Positions 8,871 through 17,112 of a stretch of 64,000 bases of DNA are shown here, one piece after another; positions within the stretch are counted from its first letter, which is position 1, and each line of letters begins with the position of its first letter. Made by a program: the position numbers and the translations under genes. The stretch covers positions 1 through 64,000 of the forward strand of contig JAIERK010000042.1 in the NCBI GenBank assembly GCA_019746975.1, given 5' to 3'. The DNA comes from Candidatus Obscuribacterales bacterium. GTDB lineage: Bacteria; Cyanobacteriota; Vampirovibrionia; Obscuribacterales; Obscuribacteraceae. Under the pieces are notes generated by a model. That model saw nothing but the letters and a program-made list of their open reading frames with translations, did not search any database and was not told the DNA's origin.

Positions 8871-9536
8871 CTACCCACGCTTCAAATTCTTGAGAGCCTC
8901 CAAAACCTTTTGGGCTTGCTCGGTCTTTTTCTGCGCTCTGTAGGTGTCCGCTAGGCGCGAGTAGAGCATGTTCACCCAGGGGTCTGGAATCTCTGCCCGG
9001 GGAGCGCTCGATGCTAGGCTTAGCGCTTTCAAGTAATGCTTTTCTGCCTCGGCGTAACGTCGTTGTCGTTCGTAGCTCAGTGCGAGGTATGTATGAACTG
9101 TGCAGAAATTAGCTGCAATCGGGCGCTTCTCCATCGGCTGGGCGTAGAAAATTTTCAGGGCGATTTCGCCGTACTTGATCGATTCGACGTCCTTGAACTC
9201 ATCGTGAAGGATGCATTGCAATCTCATCAGATACCGTCCAAGCTGGGTTTGACCGACACCAGAGGCCTTTGCCTGGTCGATTTTGTCGATCAGGAGCTTC
9301 TCGGCTGTGTACAGCTTCTTCTCGGTTCTGAGCTGTTTGGCCTGGGCAAACTCAGACTCGGGGAAGGAAGTATTCGGGTCAGGAGTCCCTTTCGTGAAGC
9401 CCTCAATAAATGTCTGGTCCGCATCAATTGGGGTTTCGGTTTCGGGATTGCAGCCCGTCAGCACAAACAGCAATGCGACCAGGAAGTAAAGCGCCGGATA
9501 TTCGACTCTTTCTGGCTTTCTGGAAGTGAACATCAT
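8871..9536 (-). CDS. TPR lipoprotein
   Basis: About 221 residues. Lipoprotein signal with lipobox LTGC after the hydrophobic run LYFLVALLFV, then TPR repeats (for example YAEAEKHYLKALSLASS and LADTYRAQKKTEQAQKVLE). The start at ATG 9536 is preferred because GAGG lies seven bases upstream and it gives a proper-length signal; an ATG at 9587 has no ribosome site. Likely first gene of an operon with the HTTM pair, so it may scaffold that complex at the membrane surface (inference). Confidence 0.75.
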   Translation of the reverse strand: MMFTSRKPERVEYPALYFLVALLFVLTGCNPETETPIDADQTFIEGFTKGTPDPNTSFPESEFAQAKQLRTEKKLYTAEKLLIDKIDQAKASGVGQTQLGRYLMRLQCILHDEFKDVESIKYGEIALKIFYAQPMEKRPIAANFCTVHTYLALSYERQRRYAEAEKHYLKALSLASSAPRAEIPDPWVNMLYSRLADTYRAQKKTEQAQKVLEALKNLKRG

Positions 9537-9633
9537 GTAACTGCCTCGTATCTTGTACCTGGAGATTGGATCGGGCACCGTCTCCATAAAAATAGTAACT
9601 CATATTCTACTCTGAGTTTCTCAAATATCGATT

Positions 9634-10380
9634 CTATACAGAAGTCAATTCCAACTTCTCATTGAGTTTAAACAGTGCACCCCTGAGGATTGAAGCTTCT
9701 CGTCTATTCGGATTCATTCGATCGATCGCATCCTTCAACTCTGTCAGTATCAGCCGCTTGTTGTGGGTTCTCGAGAACTCCACTTTGCCAAGAAGGAGAT
9801 CGAGCTGTTCGAATATCTCTTGCATCTGTTTTGATTCCGGTAACTCGGCGACGCGTTGCTTCTCCGTCGGTTGACGTGCGTGTGCACCGGCTCGGTGGGC
9901 TAGTTGATACGCAATGATACCGGCTGCCTGAGCCAGGTTGAGCGCGGCGAAATTCTCGGAAGTCTCGATTCGAATTTTGCGATTGCAAAGGGAAACTTCC
10001 TCATCGGTCAGACCGTTTCGTTCGTTACCGAACACAACTGCCAGGCGATTTTTCGTGCCCAACTCGACAAATTCGTCCGCACAACTGGCCAGGTTGTCGA
10101 GCGGGCGACTGCGTCTGCGTCCGGATGAAGTCGAGATGGCCAGGTTGACGTCGGCAAGGGCTGATGGAAGCGTGTCGAAGACCGGTGCCGATTTCAGAAT
10201 ATCGAATGCTCCGACAGCCATCATACGTGCCTCGGCATCTTTATAGTTCTTTGGCGGAGTTACCAGTCTGAGATCCGCGAATCCGAAGTTCTTCATCACT
10301 CTTGCCACGGAGCCGATGTTTCCAAGAAATTCTGGACGAACCAAGACGAATGTGACATTGCTGAACAGACTGTCGCTCAT
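9634..10380 (-). CDS. trmJ: SPOUT RNA 2'-O-methyltransferase, TrmJ-like
   Basis: About 248 residues. The SpoU/TrmH motifs are complete: NIGSVARVMKNFG (motif 1), VFGNERNGLT (motif 2) and ALNLAQAAGIIAYQL (motif 3, the knotted S-adenosylmethionine site). A C-terminal extension follows, as in TrmJ, which methylates tRNA position 32. Assignment to TrmJ rather than another TrmH-like enzyme rests on length and the N-terminal catalytic domain. ATG 10380 is used; an in-frame TTG lies at 10398. Neither has a clear ribosome site. Confidence 0.8.
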   Translation of the reverse strand: MSDSLFSNVTFVLVRPEFLGNIGSVARVMKNFGFADLRLVTPPKNYKDAEARMMAVGAFDILKSAPVFDTLPSALADVNLAISTSSGRRRSRPLDNLASCADEFVELGTKNRLAVVFGNERNGLTDEEVSLCNRKIRIETSENFAALNLAQAAGIIAYQLAHRAGAHARQPTEKQRVAELPESKQMQEIFEQLDLLLGKVEFSRTHNKRLILTELKDAIDRMNPNRREASILRGALFKLNEKLELTSV

Positions 10381-10608
10381 TTTGTAGTTTTTATTCAATC
10401 GAAAGAGGGAGCTGCTTTAAACAGGAGCGAGTTCCAGGCGAGGCACCATTCATGATATCACGGGCCCAGTGCGGCTTGACTTCGATCAATTCAGCCTGCT
10501 GTAGAGCTGCCTAAAATTTTAAGTCGCTTTCGGCGGCGACTGTAGTTCAGGCAGTTAACAAATTAACAAACTCGGCGATTCTTCGCCAGTTTCGTTATCA
10601 TTGTCACA

Positions 10609-12048
10609 TTGTCCCTTCGCAGAGCGCGCTCAGAATTGATCGCAAGAATTCTAATCGCTGTACTTGCTGTATTTGTCTTGCACTCGACGTCCGCGAAAGC
10701 TGAAGGTAGTGCCGAGCCTCGCGGTGGTTTCGAGCAAGGGTCTATACATCCGGCTCTGCATGGCGATGAAGCCGAGGCGACGGGAAAGAAACAGTCGAGG
10801 CTGAAAGCCGGGAAGATTGCGACGAAAGGCGATACTGGCAGCGGCCATCACAGACCGAAATCTGGTGATACTGATATCGTCAGCAACCCTGCTGAAAAGC
10901 CGGCTGAAAGAACCTTGCATGAGCATGCGACTTCTAAGACCGAACGAGAATCGAGCGCGGAGGAAATCGTTCGTTCCTCGGCTGATGGCATAAAAACGGA
11001 CGAGAACCGTCGACCTTTGGCAGGTGACGATCGACCTGCGACCGTCGAGCGGAGCTCGTCGTCGAAAAACAGAGCCAACGCGCAAGAAGAGAAAGAGAGT
11101 TCGAAGAAGCCAAAAGTTGTGAGAGCGAAGGGGTCTGAAAAGGATCCTCCGCATGCCTATCGGGGCGTCGCGCCTTGTTTAGCCTGGGTCGATCGAACAA
11201 AACCGATTAACGCTGTACTCGTTTGTGTACATGGACTTGGCCTTCATAATGGTACTTACGAGGCTTTCGGCAAACGCATGTCGGAGCTCGGATACGCCAC
11301 TTACGCTATTGATGTTCGCGGATTTGGGGCGTGGATGCAGGCGAAGGGTAGGGAGAGAGTAGACTTCGAGCACTGTATCAACGATGTGCGCACGACGCTG
11401 AAGGTGGTGCGGCGGGCTCATCCCAACTGCCCCGTTTTTCTTCTCGGTGAATCGATGGGTGGCGCGATTGCGCTCAGAGTTACATCTATGTATCCCGAGC
11501 TGGTCGATGGATTGATTTCATCAGTGCCCGCCGCTGACCGGTTTAAACACGCAAAGACCAGTATCAAAGTTGGGTTTCACCTGCTGAAAAATGCGGACAA
11601 GCCGATCAATATGGGTGAGGGTGTAGTCAAACAAGCGACCAAGAACCCGGAGTTGAGAAAAAGTTGGCTTGAAGACCCGCTTGCCAAGTTGAAACTGAGT
11701 GCCAGGGAGCTTCTTCAGTTCCAGAGCTTTATGAACGGAAATCAGGATTGTGCCAAGAATATTCGTAGCACTGCCGTTCTTATCGTTCAAGGCTGTCAGG
11801 ACAAGCTGGTCAGACCCGAAGGAACAGTAGAACTGTTTAATCACTTGGCGACCAACGATCGGGAAATAGTTTTAATCCCCGGTGCTGAACACCTAATTTT
11901 TGAGGAGGCTCAGTTTACCGATAAGGAGATCGCCACGGTCGATTCCTGGATAGCGGCGCATTTGCACAAGCCGTCGACACCAGGTGAAGGAAGTGGTGAA
12001 GAAAAAAAAGCAGAACCTACTGAGGCTGTCAAAGGCGATCTAGAATAG
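10609..12048 (+). CDS. Exported alpha/beta hydrolase (monoacylglycerol-lipase-like) with disordered linker
   Basis: 479 residues. Signal peptide (about 1-31, ending STSAKA). Residues 32-180 are a charged, low-complexity linker rich in Lys, Glu, Ser and Thr. The catalytic domain (about 190-460) has the oxyanion HG at 208-209, nucleophile GESMGG with Ser282, Asp in VQGCQDKLV and His in PGAEHLIFEE, as in lysophospholipases and monoglyceride lipases. Acts outside the inner membrane (inferred). The TTG start lacks a clear ribosome site; another TTG lies nine codons on. First of three closely spaced genes encoding exported proteins. Confidence 0.8.
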   Translation: MSLRRARSELIARILIAVLAVFVLHSTSAKAEGSAEPRGGFEQGSIHPALHGDEAEATGKKQSRLKAGKIATKGDTGSGHHRPKSGDTDIVSNPAEKPAERTLHEHATSKTERESSAEEIVRSSADGIKTDENRRPLAGDDRPATVERSSSSKNRANAQEEKESSKKPKVVRAKGSEKDPPHAYRGVAPCLAWVDRTKPINAVLVCVHGLGLHNGTYEAFGKRMSELGYATYAIDVRGFGAWMQAKGRERVDFEHCINDVRTTLKVVRRAHPNCPVFLLGESMGGAIALRVTSMYPELVDGLISSVPAADRFKHAKTSIKVGFHLLKNADKPINMGEGVVKQATKNPELRKSWLEDPLAKLKLSARELLQFQSFMNGNQDCAKNIRSTAVLIVQGCQDKLVRPEGTVELFNHLATNDREIVLIPGAEHLIFEEAQFTDKEIATVDSWIAAHLHKPSTPGEGSGEEKKAEPTEAVKGDLE

Positions 12049-12074
12049 AACAAGCGAATTTGTGAGGTATGGCT

Positions 12075-12794
12075 ATGAAATCTACTGGGCGGCGGTCGAA
12101 GATGCAATTGGCATTCTCCTGCGCAGTTGCAGTCACTGTGTGCGCTCTTGCTTCGGCTCAGGCTGCGGTGCCGAAATCCCCCGCTTCCGGACCTCTTACG
12201 GGTGCCAAGGCTCTAATGGCAAAAGGCAGTTACGCCAAGGCCGCCGAGGAGCTCGAAAAAGTGCTGAAGGCCAATCCCAAGAGTGCTGAAGCACAGTACC
12301 TGGCTGGAGAAGCCTATTTCAAAGCCGGTAACGCGAAGAAAGCACGCCGCTATTTGCGGTCTGCTATCCGTGATGGTCGCGGTACGATTATCGCTCAGAA
12401 AGCCAACACACTTCTCATGAAGTTGCCAAACGATCTGGTGCGTCCTCGCACCGGTCCTGATACTCGCATGATTGCATCGCTTTTCGGTCTGGCCAGAACC
12501 CGCGGCGACGGCGATTCGCCACGCCCTACCGTGATCGATTTTTATGCTGCCTGGTGCCAACCTTGTAAGGATATGGACAAAGCTCTCGATAAAGTCAAGA
12601 AGGACTATGGCGAGAAGGTCAACATCATGAAGGTCGACATCGACGATCCTAAAAATGACAAATTGATCGATCAGTACGAAGTGAGCCCGATCCCGACAGT
12701 TGTTTTTCTCAATAGCGACGGCGAAGTGGTAACCTATACCATTGGTTACGCTGAAAGCAATGTCACCGACGGGATCAAGAAAATTCTTGACTGA
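12075..12794 (+). CDS. Exported TPR-thioredoxin protein
   Basis: 239 residues. A signal peptide ends near SAQAA. Residues ~38-115 hold two TPR repeats (GSYAKAAEELEKVLKANPKS). Residues ~145-239 form a thioredoxin domain with WCQPC near residue 160 and the cis-Pro segment SPIPTVVF. Known: a CxxC thioredoxin fold exchanges disulfides; outside the membrane it would oxidise, reduce or isomerise. ATG 12075 is chosen because GAGG sits seven bases before it; ATG 12069 is too close. It follows the hydrolase by 26 bases. Confidence 0.8.
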   Translation: MKSTGRRSKMQLAFSCAVAVTVCALASAQAAVPKSPASGPLTGAKALMAKGSYAKAAEELEKVLKANPKSAEAQYLAGEAYFKAGNAKKARRYLRSAIRDGRGTIIAQKANTLLMKLPNDLVRPRTGPDTRMIASLFGLARTRGDGDSPRPTVIDFYAAWCQPCKDMDKALDKVKKDYGEKVNIMKVDIDDPKNDKLIDQYEVSPIPTVVFLNSDGEVVTYTIGYAESNVTDGIKKILD

Positions 12795-12862
12795 GCAATC
12801 AGTCCTCACCGAAGGAACATTGCATTCGTGTCTCAGAAATTCACGATAGGGTTTGTTCCGGT

Positions 12863-14653
12863 ATGAATAATCGATGGATTGTTGCACTTATAGCTTTTGT
12901 GGCTGGCATAAACATTTTGTTGTGCCAGCCTGTGCAATGTGAAACCAAAAGTGTTAGCGACCAATCCTCGTCTGGGCTGCAGAGTTTCGGCGATAAATGG
13001 GCCGTAGTCGTCGGACTGGATACCTATTCTGATCGAGCACTAAATACGGTGCTACCCCTGCACGAAACCGCGAAGCGTGTCTCCGATGCCTTGATTTCCA
13101 AAGGATTTGCCAAAGATCACGTAAGAGTGATGCTCAATCGAGATGCAACCAGGCAGGCGATACTGTCTTCGATATCTTCATCTTGGTTGGGAAAGCTTTC
13201 GAGAAAAACCGATCTTGCTGTCGTTTTTCTCGCTAACCAATGCTTCCCCGCCAACGATGGCAAAGTCTACCTCTTGCCTTACGATACGCGATTGGCCAAT
13301 TTCTTTGCCACCGCTGTTAGTGTCGAGGAAATCCTGGAAGAATTGAGATCTCATGTGCAAGCGAAACAGCTTGTTCTGGTTTTTCAAACATCATTTTGCG
13401 GATCTCCGGAAATGATGGCTGGTTGCAAAACCATGTTTGGGCACTACAACGTCAGTATTCACGCGCAAGATCTGCCGGACAACTATACCGTGCTCGTCTC
13501 GAGCAAACCCAGTCAGCCTACATGGGGAACCTACTTCTCCGACAATCTTGCCGAAGACCTGTCATTGAATGAAGGCAACGCTTCGATCTCGACACTGTTT
13601 TCCAAAGTCAAGACTGATACCATTAATGATACCGCTAAGGATTGCTCCGGCTGCAAGGTGCAGACGCCGATCATGATTTCGAAGAGTGATACCGACTCGA
13701 TTGGTATCGGTGGACGGCCATCGAAGCCGGTAGTCGAATTGCCTGCGGAGATTTCCACTTACCTGAAGGGGCAAGAGATTTATTCCACAGCCCAGTCCGT
13801 GCTTGACGCCTATCGCGCGGTGCTCGCCCGCCAGGAGGATTGGACTGCTGCATCCAATGGTTCCGTTGCACCTGCCCGCCGACTGGACACGGCGATCTCG
13901 ACGGGCTCGTTGCCTGAAGAGCTTCTGACTCGTATCGATGACAGTCTCAAGTCAATGACCGTGTACCTCAAGGAAAATTCGGACTTCGCGCCCGGACATT
14001 ATGTGGTCGGCAGGCTCTACTTGATCAAAGACGACAAGGACAAAGCTTTGACAGCGATGCAGGAAGCCGCTCGACTCAGCCCAAACTCCGCCTCTTATCA
14101 CTCGTGGCTTGCTCGAACTCAGGAGCGTCTCGGCAAAGATGCCACCGATGAGTGGCAGTCCGTGTACAAACTCAACAGGAAAAGCTTCAGTGCAATAGAC
14201 AGTCTAGCCAGTCATGCTATCGATTCCGGTAAGTACGACCAGGCGGCACAGCTGATAGGCGAAGGATTAGTGCTTTATCCCGGCGATGCCGGCCTGCATG
14301 TGCGGATGAGCAATGTGCTCAAGCAACAAGGCAAAATGAAGCACGCAATCGAACATGCCCAGGAAGCAGTTTTTCTCGACGAACATTCGTTTGATGCGCT
14401 TGTTAACCTTGGTGCGCTTTTGATCGCTACAAGAGACGAGCATGGTGCCCATGCTGCATTCCGTCAGGCGCTGGAGTTAGGCGCTCCTCAGGCTGAGCAC
14501 TACTATGTTCTTGCCGAGGGTCTTGAAAAGACCAAAGATCCAGAGGGTGCGATTCTTGCTTTGACCAAGTTCGTCGACGGGACTGCAAAAGATGACAGAC
14601 GGATGATTGACGCCAAGAAGCGTCTTGACGAACTTAAGAAAGCATCTCAGTGA
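12863..14653 (+). CDS. Exported caspase-fold protein with lost catalytic dyad, plus TPR repeats
   Basis: 596 residues. A signal peptide occupies about 1-26. Residues ~44-270 show the peptidase C14 pattern: WAVVVGLDTYSD, then LPLHETAKRVSDALISKGF. Where caspases have SGHG, this protein has ANQC (124-127), so His is Gln126. Where they have DACxSG it has QTSFCG (175-180), so the catalytic Cys is Ser177. The C-terminal half (from ~385) is TPR repeats. It is probably a non-catalytic binding scaffold (inference). It lies 68 bases after the TPR-thioredoxin gene. ATG start; ribosome site weak. Confidence 0.7.
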   Translation: MNNRWIVALIAFVAGINILLCQPVQCETKSVSDQSSSGLQSFGDKWAVVVGLDTYSDRALNTVLPLHETAKRVSDALISKGFAKDHVRVMLNRDATRQAILSSISSSWLGKLSRKTDLAVVFLANQCFPANDGKVYLLPYDTRLANFFATAVSVEEILEELRSHVQAKQLVLVFQTSFCGSPEMMAGCKTMFGHYNVSIHAQDLPDNYTVLVSSKPSQPTWGTYFSDNLAEDLSLNEGNASISTLFSKVKTDTINDTAKDCSGCKVQTPIMISKSDTDSIGIGGRPSKPVVELPAEISTYLKGQEIYSTAQSVLDAYRAVLARQEDWTAASNGSVAPARRLDTAISTGSLPEELLTRIDDSLKSMTVYLKENSDFAPGHYVVGRLYLIKDDKDKALTAMQEAARLSPNSASYHSWLARTQERLGKDATDEWQSVYKLNRKSFSAIDSLASHAIDSGKYDQAAQLIGEGLVLYPGDAGLHVRMSNVLKQQGKMKHAIEHAQEAVFLDEHSFDALVNLGALLIATRDEHGAHAAFRQALELGAPQAEHYYVLAEGLEKTKDPEGAILALTKFVDGTAKDDRRMIDAKKRLDELKKASQ

Positions 14654-14691
14654 TAGACTACTTATCTGGTTAGAAAAACACCTGGCAGGGT

Positions 14692-14730
14692 TGTCAGGGC
14701 CGCCGAGTAGCGGCCTCGCTTTCTCTGACA
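14692..14730 (+). terminator. GC hairpin between the caspase-like and GH31 genes
   Basis: GGCCGC (14698-14703) pairs with GCGGCC (14710-14715). An outer TGTCAG/CTGACA pair (14692-14697/14725-14730) can extend it around a T-rich TCGCTTTCT. It could end the upstream operon or act as a leader structure of the glucosidase gene. Confidence 0.5.
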
Positions 14731-14756
14731 GCTTGTCGAACTGAGGAGATAAGACA

Positions 14757-16997
14757 TTGAAACAGCTGGAATCTCCCACTGATTGGCTGGAAGCACGAAA
14801 GATAAAAACTCGTGGACGGGAAGAGCAAAGACCGGCCAACATCTTTGCCGGTGGATCCAGCTGTGATTCGGCTGAGATTCAAGGGGTTGTGGTATCCAGG
14901 CTCAGCGTCTATCCAAAAGGTTCTGAATCTGCTCCCAGAACGTTTGCCGTCATCGAGCCGGAAGAATCTTCAGTGGAAGGACTTGAAGCAGAAGGCGAGG
15001 CGACCTGGTTCTGGAAAAGATCTTCTAAGGACCAACAACTTCTTGATTTCGAATGGCAGCAATCTTCAGAGAGTCGCTGGAATTTTTACTTCAAACTGCC
15101 CAAAGATGCCATGTGTTTTGGGCTTGGCGAGCGGCTTTCCGGATTCAATCTTCGCGGCCGAGTGCATACGCTCTTTAATCACTCGGACAATATGCACGTT
15201 CCAACTCTTGATCCTTTGTATAAATCCATACCTTTCCTTTTAATTCGGCACCAGGGGCGATACCAGGGTATTTTCCTGGATTCTCCTGCTCGGCAACGCT
15301 GGTCACTGGATGTAGAACTCGAAGAGCAAGCAAGTATAGAGCTTTTGTCTCGGCGCGGTTTTACTGTCTATCTTTTCGAAACATCCTCTCTGCCGGATCT
15401 TCTAGCGGCATATACCGCGCTCACCGGTCGCTCCAAGCTTCCGCCCAACTGGTCGCTCGGGCACCAGCAGTCTCGATGGAGCTACCCGGACGAAAGCACA
15501 GTGCTCGCTGTCGCCGCCGAGTTTCGAACCCGCAACATTCCGTGCGATGCCATCGTGTTGGACATCGACTTCATGGATGAATATCGGGTTTTTACATCGT
15601 CTCCAGAACGTTTCCCTAACTTCAAAGAGATGATCGCCAAATTGCAGGACCAAAATTTTCGCGTGGTGACGATTGTCGATCCTGGCGTCAAAAAAGATGC
15701 CAAATATTTTGTCTATCGTGACGGAAAGAAGCACGATTACTTTTGTAAGAAGGCCGATGGGAAGACATTCTATGGAAAGGTGTGGCCTGGACAGAGTGTA
15801 TTCCCGGACTTCTTGAGAGAAGACGTCCGGCTATGGTGGGCTGCTTTGCACGGCTTCCTGGTTGAAAACAACGTAAGCGGCGTATGGAATGACATGAACG
15901 AACCCTGTCTATTCGGGCAAGGTTGTCCTTTGCCGCTCGACGCCATCGAGCTGCCGAAAGAGCATCATCAGTTATTCATGCAACAGAGTCCTGAGGGCGA
16001 TGTTGGGCACTTCGAGGTTCGCAATCTCTATGGACTCGAGATGAGTCGCGCTACCTGGGAGGGGCTGACCGCCTTGCGCCCGGACGAGCGACCCTTCGTT
16101 CTTTCGCGCGCTGGTTATGCTGGTATTCAGCGTTACGCCGCGGTCTGGCTTGGCGACAACATGTCGTGGTGGGAGCATCTGGCCGTGTCGGTGCCGATGC
16201 TTTTGAATGTCGGTCTCAGCGGTGTGCCTTTCTGTGGGGTTGATGTCGGCGGTTTTGGCGATGATTGTTCGCCGGAGCTATTGGCCCGGTGGTATGCCCT
16301 GGCGATGTTTTATCCGTTTTTCAGAAATCATTGCTCCAAAGCTGGTGCCGAGCAGGAGCCCTGGTCTTTCAATCAGCGCGTTGAAGATGCTATTCGCCAC
16401 TTCGTGGAGACGAGATACCGATTACTGCCTTATATTCGATGTCTCTTCTGGGAGCACATCCGTACCGGCGCACCACTGATGAGACCGATCATATGGGATT
16501 ATCCTGAGGATCAATTTGCGGCCGAAATCGACGATCAGTTTTTGTTCGGAAGAGACATACTGGTTACGCCCATCGTCAAGCGCGGTCAGACGGAGCGTAG
16601 TGTTTATCTACCGAATGGCTTGTGGTATCCGTTTGATGGTGGCGAGCCGCTTGAAGGAGGCAGGTTGCACAAGGTCGGCTTTGAGCTCGACGAGGTGCCG
16701 GCATTTGTCAGAGACGGCTCGATTGTTCCGTTTGTCGACCTGATTCAGAGCACGGACTATTATGAGCTGGCGCCAATCACCTTCAAAGTCTGGGGCGATC
16801 ATGCCATGGGGCTATATCTAGATGACGACGGGATCAGTTTTGAGTACGAGGAAGATGGCTACAATGAATGGCTTTTGCGTTATGACAACGGGCAGTTCTC
16901 GAGCAATCTTGCCAACTTCGGTTATATCGCGCCTGAGCGGGAGTACTACTTCCAGCACGGACTAAGAAAAGAGCGCGTACACTTGGCTCGCGAGTGA
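14757..16997 (+). CDS. GH31 alpha-glucosidase
   Basis: 746 residues. The GH31 signature WNDMNEP (near residue 380) carries the Asp nucleophile. GLGERLSGFNLRG in the N-terminal beta domain, AIVLDIDFMDEYRVF, the FVLSRAGYAGIQRYAAVWLGDN acid/base region and PFCGVDVGGF are all present, with a C-terminal beta domain. Releases glucose from alpha-glucans or oligosaccharides. No signal peptide, so cytoplasmic. The TTG start is well supported by GAGGAG eight bases upstream. Usual family length. It may serve glycogen or maltodextrin breakdown (inference). Confidence 0.92.
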   Translation: MKQLESPTDWLEARKIKTRGREEQRPANIFAGGSSCDSAEIQGVVVSRLSVYPKGSESAPRTFAVIEPEESSVEGLEAEGEATWFWKRSSKDQQLLDFEWQQSSESRWNFYFKLPKDAMCFGLGERLSGFNLRGRVHTLFNHSDNMHVPTLDPLYKSIPFLLIRHQGRYQGIFLDSPARQRWSLDVELEEQASIELLSRRGFTVYLFETSSLPDLLAAYTALTGRSKLPPNWSLGHQQSRWSYPDESTVLAVAAEFRTRNIPCDAIVLDIDFMDEYRVFTSSPERFPNFKEMIAKLQDQNFRVVTIVDPGVKKDAKYFVYRDGKKHDYFCKKADGKTFYGKVWPGQSVFPDFLREDVRLWWAALHGFLVENNVSGVWNDMNEPCLFGQGCPLPLDAIELPKEHHQLFMQQSPEGDVGHFEVRNLYGLEMSRATWEGLTALRPDERPFVLSRAGYAGIQRYAAVWLGDNMSWWEHLAVSVPMLLNVGLSGVPFCGVDVGGFGDDCSPELLARWYALAMFYPFFRNHCSKAGAEQEPWSFNQRVEDAIRHFVETRYRLLPYIRCLFWEHIRTGAPLMRPIIWDYPEDQFAAEIDDQFLFGRDILVTPIVKRGQTERSVYLPNGLWYPFDGGEPLEGGRLHKVGFELDEVPAFVRDGSIVPFVDLIQSTDYYELAPITFKVWGDHAMGLYLDDDGISFEYEEDGYNEWLLRYDNGQFSSNLANFGYIAPEREYYFQHGLRKERVHLARE

Positions 16998-17112
16998 ATC
17001 CGGTCGTCAATCTTTCACGCTTCTTGCGCTTGGGATATTGTTAAGAACCGTTAACGGAGCGCCTTTCCAAATGATTTAAACTCTACTTGGTTAGTGGGTG
17101 GAGAAGATTTCT

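Noticed and set aside
12213-12887. 224-codon minus-strand frame
   Set aside because: Antisense of the TPR-thioredoxin gene, whose WCQPC motif and ribosome site fix the coding strand.
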